Shown one piece after another: positions 60,444 through 64,000 of a DNA stretch of 64,000 bases (within the stretch, counting starts at the first letter, position 1; each line of letters opens with the position of its first letter). Position numbers and translations under genes: made by a program. The DNA is taken from contig CALNXY010000018.1 of NCBI GenBank assembly GCA_942490705.1, positions 186,001-250,000 of the forward strand. Direction: 5' to 3'. This DNA comes from JAGRCP01 sp942490705. Lineage in GTDB: Bacteria; Chloroflexota; Anaerolineae; Caldilineales; Caldilineaceae. A model generated the notes under the pieces. The model was not told where the DNA came from and did no database searches. It saw only the letters and a program-made list of their open reading frames with translations.

Positions 60444-62078
60444 CTATTCACGCGTGATCAGCGGCAAGAAGAGCTCCATCGCATCCGCATCCACGTCATC
60501 CTGCGCCTGGATGCCATAGGCTTCGCCCAAGCTGAATGGCCCATGCTCATTCATGCCGCCGTCGATCTCGAGTTCCTGCAAATAGAAGACGGTGGCATCG
60601 GTGGTGGCCGTAAAGCTGTAGTCGGTCGGTTCAAGCGAGTCGATCACCGGCGACGGAATCAGCGCGGCGTTGAGTTGCGTGCGTCCGGTTGCGCTTTGGC
60701 CGATCAGGTTGAAGCCTGCGGTGCCGCTCTCGGTGACTGTCTGCCAGCGGATCTCTACTTCATCGCCGCTCCGTTCGGCCAGGAACCAACCGAGGGTGAC
60801 GGCGACCGTGGCGTCGAGTTCAAAGGCGCCGATGTCGCAGCTGCCTGCGGGCCGGATGAAGCTGCGCTGATCGAGCCCATTGACCGGCGGATTGGCACAT
60901 GTGGCGGCGTCACCCGTGTCGATGGCCGGATTGGCGGCGGCCACATCTTGCCCGCGGGCCGCCTGAACCACTGTTGGGATCAGGGCAATAGTCTGCGTGG
61001 GGCCGCCGTTGTTGGCCAGCGTACCAAGCTGGCTGGCCGGATCAAGGGTCGCAGTGATATTCCAGCAGCTGGATCCACTATTCGTGAGATTGCTGGTCAG
61101 GTTGGTTGGGGTCGGGTGAACACAGGCTCCGGTAGGCGTCGAGGAACTGTCGACGATGATGGTGTTGGCGACGGTGGTGATGGAAGAACCAGAATTAGCG
61201 GAACCAAAGATCGCATCACCTAGACCAGCCGAATTATCGACGAAGGTGCTGTTGAGGATGCTGTTGATACCCGCGTTGTTAAAAATGGCGCCGCCGCTTG
61301 TTGGATCACTACCGGTGGCGATCGCACGATTGCCGGAGAACGTGCTGTTGGCGATTATACCAAAACTGCTGCCGCTGCTGATGGCGCCACCGCCGCTTCT
61401 GGATGTGTTAGCAATGTTGTCGGAGAAGGTGCTGTTGGTGATGCTAGAGAAACGGCCGCCAAAATGATAGATGGCGCCGCCGCCGCCGCTGGTGGTGGCC
61501 ACGTTTTCAGAAAATGTGCTGTTGTTGATGCTGGAAACGGTGCCGCCTAGATTGCAGATAGCGCCGCCACCGGAGTTGCCCCCAGACGCTACATTTCGGG
61601 AGAAGGTACTATTGGTGACTGCCAGCGTGCCTTCGTTAAAGATACCGCCGCCATCCCCGGCGGACCCATTGGCGATCGTCAGGGTGTCAATCGTCAGGCT
61701 CGCGCCGCCGGTCACCTGGAAGACGCGATAGGTCGAGGCGCCACTCACGATGAGGCTCTGCCCGGAGCCGTCGATGGTGATCACGGTGGTGACTGGCGGC
61801 AACGCTGACCCCAAGGTGATCGTACCACCGGTGCTGAAGGTGATTGTGTCGGCGCCGTTGCCCGCGACACAGTCCCCGCCTGAGTTATCGGAATCATTGT
61901 TGGCGTTGGTGATTGCTTCGCGCAAGCTACATAAACCGTTGCCTGCAGTGCTGTCGTCTGTGGTCGTATTGACGAGAATCCCGGCCGCATAGGCCGGGGC
62001 CAGGGGCGCCGCGCTCCAGAGCACAGCGGTAAAAATGACGGCGAAGAAGGCGGTCAAAGAGACCTTGGTTGGATTCAC
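60444..62078 (-). CDS. Secreted CSLREA/choice-of-anchor-Q beta-helix protein with LPLITR tail
   Basis: A 544-residue exoprotein. It has a signal peptide (VSLTAFFAVIFTAVLWSAAP, then AYAAG), the NGLCSLREAITNAN motif that names CSLREA proteins, a right-handed beta-helix of repeated GGG(I/A)xN...NSTFSxN units, and CDIGAFEL of the choice-of-anchor Q domain. A beta-sandwich C-terminus (VAVTLGWFLAERSG, SPVIDSLEPTDYSF) ends ELFLPLITRE. Probably a surface adhesin or polysaccharide-interacting protein. Start GTG 62078 with AGGAAAA; ATG 62114 is possible. The remnant at 31734-32462 is a truncated paralogue. Confidence 0.86.
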   Translation of the reverse strand: MNPTKVSLTAFFAVIFTAVLWSAAPLAPAYAAGILVNTTTDDSTAGNGLCSLREAITNANNDSDNSGGDCVAGNGADTITFSTGGTITLGSALPPVTTVITIDGSGQSLIVSGASTYRVFQVTGGASLTIDTLTIANGSAGDGGGIFNEGTLAVTNSTFSRNVASGGNSGGGAICNLGGTVSSINNSTFSENVATTSGGGGAIYHFGGRFSSITNSTFSDNIANTSRSGGGAISSGSSFGIIANSTFSGNRAIATGSDPTSGGAIFNNAGINSILNSTFVDNSAGLGDAIFGSANSGSSITTVANTIIVDSSSTPTGACVHPTPTNLTSNLTNSGSSCWNITATLDPASQLGTLANNGGPTQTIALIPTVVQAARGQDVAAANPAIDTGDAATCANPPVNGLDQRSFIRPAGSCDIGAFELDATVAVTLGWFLAERSGDEVEIRWQTVTESGTAGFNLIGQSATGRTQLNAALIPSPVIDSLEPTDYSFTATTDATVFYLQELEIDGGMNEHGPFSLGEAYGIQAQDDVDADAMELFLPLITRE

Positions 62079-62438
62079 GGGGTTTTCCTTTGCAAATTGT
62101 TGGGAGGTCGCCATGCATTGATCGATCGTCTGCTGAGGATAAAAATGCAAAAATCGACGCGAACGTACTTCATACTATTCACATCATGGCGATGATTGGC
62201 TGGGATTATCCGACAAAAAGAGCCGAAAGTCTTGCCCCGTGACGCTCGCCGCTATGTGGAATTTGCAGAAAGTTAGCATAGGTGCCGGATTTGAGCAATC
62301 TGGTGTATGGGCGGTATGGGGATTCGTACTAAGGATAGAATGGGCCGCGGATTGGCGCTGATCCGGCTGATAGAGGCGGATCAATCTTGATTGCTTCTTG
62401 CTGCATCGCGCACGCCATTAGTTGCTGCGCCAATGCCG
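62079..62438. other. Intergenic region upstream of the beta-helix gene
   Basis: A 360-base AT-richer stretch between the beta-helix and Nudix genes. It contains dispersed repeat copy B (62339-62390). No gene or clear promoter is evident. Confidence 0.45.
62339..62390 (+). repeat. Dispersed intergenic repeat, copy B
   Basis: Partner of 3141-3192; about 45 of 52 bases match without gaps. Confidence 0.6.
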
Positions 62439-63086
62439 TCATGCCTCCGGCGTGCGGTCGAAGTAGGCTTGCGTGTCGCCATGCCAGACGCGATAGGCTT
62501 CCGCAATGCGTCCCCGGTGGCCGGGGTCCATCTGCTCCATGGGCACGTCACGTTCGGCAAACCAGCGCACGTCGATCACTTCGTGGCGGTGGCTGCCGTG
62601 ACCCAGCGCGGTCGTATCCAGCGGCCGGCAGAGAAAGAGCAGCTGATAGAGCTGGAACGCGCTCTCCCCACCCAATAACCGGGAGTCATGCACCCCGATC
62701 AGCGCGGTTGCCCGGCAGCGTACGCCTGTTTCCTCGAACGCTTCCCGCTCCACGCCGGCCGCCGGCGTTTCGCCCACCTCCAGCGCGCCGCCCGGCATGG
62801 CCCACAGATGATTGTCGGCGCGTTGGATCAGCAAGATCCGCCCGTCATCGTCGATGATCGCAGCATCGCCCACGCTGAAGGGCGTGGGGCGGGAGAGCAC
62901 GTCCCCCCGCAAGGGCTCGAAGGACGCAAGCGGCCTGTCGGTCGCCAGCGCAAAGAGCTCCAGCGCGATATCTTGAATCGCGCTAAAGCGCTCGCGGTCA
63001 TATGGGTCTTTCGTATAGTGCAGGCCGAATGCGGCCGCATCGCGCAGCCGATCCGCCATGCCGGACAGTCTTACAGCAAGTGACAC
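62439..63086 (-). CDS. Nudix hydrolase with N-terminal extension
   Basis: A 215-residue protein. The Nudix box GGALEVGETPAAGVEREAFE then ETG fits the consensus (G5XE7REUXEEXGU). The N-terminal ~65 residues (LHYTKDPYDRERFSAIQDIA) match the NUDIX_N_2 domain of ADP-ribose/CDP-choline pyrophosphatase-like enzymes. It should hydrolyse a nucleoside-diphosphate-linked compound. The start is GTG 63086 with GAGG upstream; ATG 63059 is possible. Confidence 0.88.
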   Translation of the reverse strand: MSLAVRLSGMADRLRDAAAFGLHYTKDPYDRERFSAIQDIALELFALATDRPLASFEPLRGDVLSRPTPFSVGDAAIIDDDGRILLIQRADNHLWAMPGGALEVGETPAAGVEREAFEETGVRCRATALIGVHDSRLLGGESAFQLYQLLFLCRPLDTTALGHGSHRHEVIDVRWFAERDVPMEQMDPGHRGRIAEAYRVWHGDTQAYFDRTPEA

Positions 63087-63157
63087 GGGTTACCTCGTTG
63101 GTAAATAGCTGGCTAATCACGGTCTGTAGTAGAGATCGGAAAAGCCGAGAAGTCAAA

Positions 63158-63173
63158 GACGGCGAACGCCGTC
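63158..63173. terminator. Small GC hairpin GACGGCG-AA-CGCCGTC
   Basis: A perfect seven-base stem between the Nudix gene start and the esterase gene end. It could terminate the leftward esterase transcript, but no T-run follows on either strand. Confidence 0.35.
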
Positions 63174-63222
63174 TAGAATAGGTACTGTTAACATTTCGAA
63201 GACCATCGACTTTGCGCGCGGC

Positions 63223-63287
63223 ACGTCCCCGGCACGGGCGGCTACGAGTCTGCGAACCGGATATTCTGCCGCCCGTGCCGGGGACGT
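63223..63287. repeat. Inverted repeat with perfect 20-base arms
   Basis: Arms 63223-63242 and 63268-63287 (ACGTCCCCGGCACGGGCGGC and its exact complement) enclose 25 bases. It lies just after the esterase gene. It resembles the 18-base repeats near LuxR-1 and LuxR-2 in architecture but not in sequence. Confidence 0.65.
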
Positions 63288-63299
63288 TATGACCAAATG

Positions 63300-64000
63300 T
63301 CAGCGGGACCGAGACTTAGCGTTGGACTCTCTCCGGCTGTACCAACCGGAGGCGCGTGGCCAATGACAAGAAGTCAGGCATTGGCCACGCGCCGCTGACG
63401 ACGTCTCGCATGGGTTAGCCGTGAAGCGCACGGGTGAGCAGGCGCGGTACTCGGCTGTGAACCGTTGCGCCGCCTCAGACTCCGCTGCGAAGCCGTCAAA
63501 CCCATGAAAACCGTCGGCATAGACGTGCAGCTCAGTCGGAACACCGGCCCGCATCAGGCGCTGTGCGTACGCGATATCCTCATCGCGGAACAAATCCGGC
63601 GTGCCAACCCCAATGTAGGTCGGCGGCAGACCCCGTAGATCTTCGGCCCGGAATGGCGCCGCGTAGATTGAAACGCCCTCTCCGCCCGGCTCTTCCCCAA
63701 GATAGGCGCGCCATCCGATCAGATTGTTGGCCCGCGTCCAGAGCGGTGCGTCGGCCACATCCGGCCCGGCCTGTTCAATGTTTGTGTCGTCGATCATCGG
63801 GTAGATCAGTAGCTGGTAACAGACGTCCACCTCTTCGCGGTCGCGCGCCAGCAGGGCAAGGCCCGCCGCCAAGCCGCCGCCAGCGCTCGCACCGCCGATT
63901 GCAATCCGTGTTGGATCAATGCCAAGCTGATCAGCGTTGCTGGCCAGCCATTTTAGGGCCGCATAACAGTCTTCCAGCGGCGCTGGGAAAGGGTGTTCCG
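63300..64000 (-). CDS. Alpha/beta-hydrolase (HSL-type esterase), 5' end off the window, C-terminus frameshifted
   Basis: The visible part encodes the nucleophile motif GGASAGGGLAAGLALLARDR (Ser in GxSxG), the catalytic Asp in TPDLFRDEDIAYAQRL and the His in VYADGFHGFDGF, so it is a carboxylesterase-type lipase of the hormone-sensitive-lipase group. The end is abnormal: after FTAEYRA a 40-residue tail of unrelated composition follows. Restoring one C near 63440-63446 would give RALLTRALHG and a stop at 63415-63417, the usual ending. So there is a one-base loss, real or an assembly error. The N-terminal HGGG region lies beyond base 64000. Confidence 0.84.
   Translation of the reverse strand, partial: EHPFPAPLEDCYAALKWLASNADQLGIDPTRIAIGGASAGGGLAAGLALLARDREEVDVCYQLLIYPMIDDTNIEQAGPDVADAPLWTRANNLIGWRAYLGEEPGGEGVSIYAAPFRAEDLRGLPPTYIGVGTPDLFRDEDIAYAQRLMRAGVPTELHVYADGFHGFDGFAAESEAAQRFTAEYRACSPVRFTANPCETSSAARGQCLTSCHWPRASGWYSRRESNAKSRSR

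Overview
The window is GC-rich and densely coded. Its gene content points to an uncultured member of the Chloroflexota (Anaerolineae/Caldilinea-like). The main clues are two very large MalT-type LuxR/STAND ATPase regulators, zinc-free MDR reductases, a multi-pass NarL-type sensor kinase, a CSLREA/choice-of-anchor-Q beta-helix exoprotein, and secreted proteins ending in a short LP(L/I)(I/V)xR tail. This assignment is inferred from gene families; no rRNA or ribosomal protein gene is present. I see no tRNA, CRISPR array, intact transposase or phage gene.

Layout. 1-9 kb: two divergent catabolic blocks. Leftward are an atypical metallo-hydrolase, an HpcH/HpaI aldolase, a CPBP protease and an SDR. 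Rightward are a HisD-type dehydrogenase, an SDR, an Ldh-type dehydrogenase, a corrinoid protein and a UroD-type methyltransferase; the last three look like a methyl-transfer pathway. 8.7-17.9 kb: a RecB/Cas4-like nuclease, a long RecJ, a GT39 membrane glycosyltransferase, an SRPBCC protein coupled to a GH2 beta-mannosidase, and a lone Smr protein. 17.9-19.7 kb: an autoregulated winged-helix operon with a consensus promoter buried in a 22-bp dyad.

19.7-31.5 kb: a duplicated module, all leftward. Each copy has a large LuxR/STAND regulator, an uncharacterised ~95-residue domain and an MDR reductase. In one copy the small domain is fused to a double rhodanese; in the other it stands alone and the MDR gene is frameshifted. 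The two copies share an upstream DNA element and a start context with TATAAT six bases before ATG. 31.7-36.5 kb: a decayed beta-helix gene, a strong bidirectional terminator, a GH38 alpha-mannosidase and an MFS exporter. 36.6-42.5 kb: a seven-gene leftward run (methyltransferase, PPOX, GT1 glycosyltransferase, lone E2-type acyltransferase, methyltransferase, MBL hydrolase, GrdB/PrdB-like protein). The last gene has an in-frame UGA followed by a SECIS-like hairpin, so it is a candidate selenoprotein and the most notable single feature.

42.6-64 kb: an accessory mosaic of membrane proteins, a MerR regulator, a His-tailed EamA exporter, an ASCH protein, a SulP-STAS-cNMP transporter, a GNAT-MazF fusion, two secreted proteins, an M19 dipeptidase, small VOC/DUF3052/ABM genes, a sensor kinase and NarL response regulator fused in one frame, a beta-helix exoprotein, a Nudix hydrolase and a truncated esterase. 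Fragments of GNAT, SnoaL-like, YdeI-like and beta-helix genes lie between them. Several single-base frameshifts may be real decay or assembly errors; raw reads would decide.
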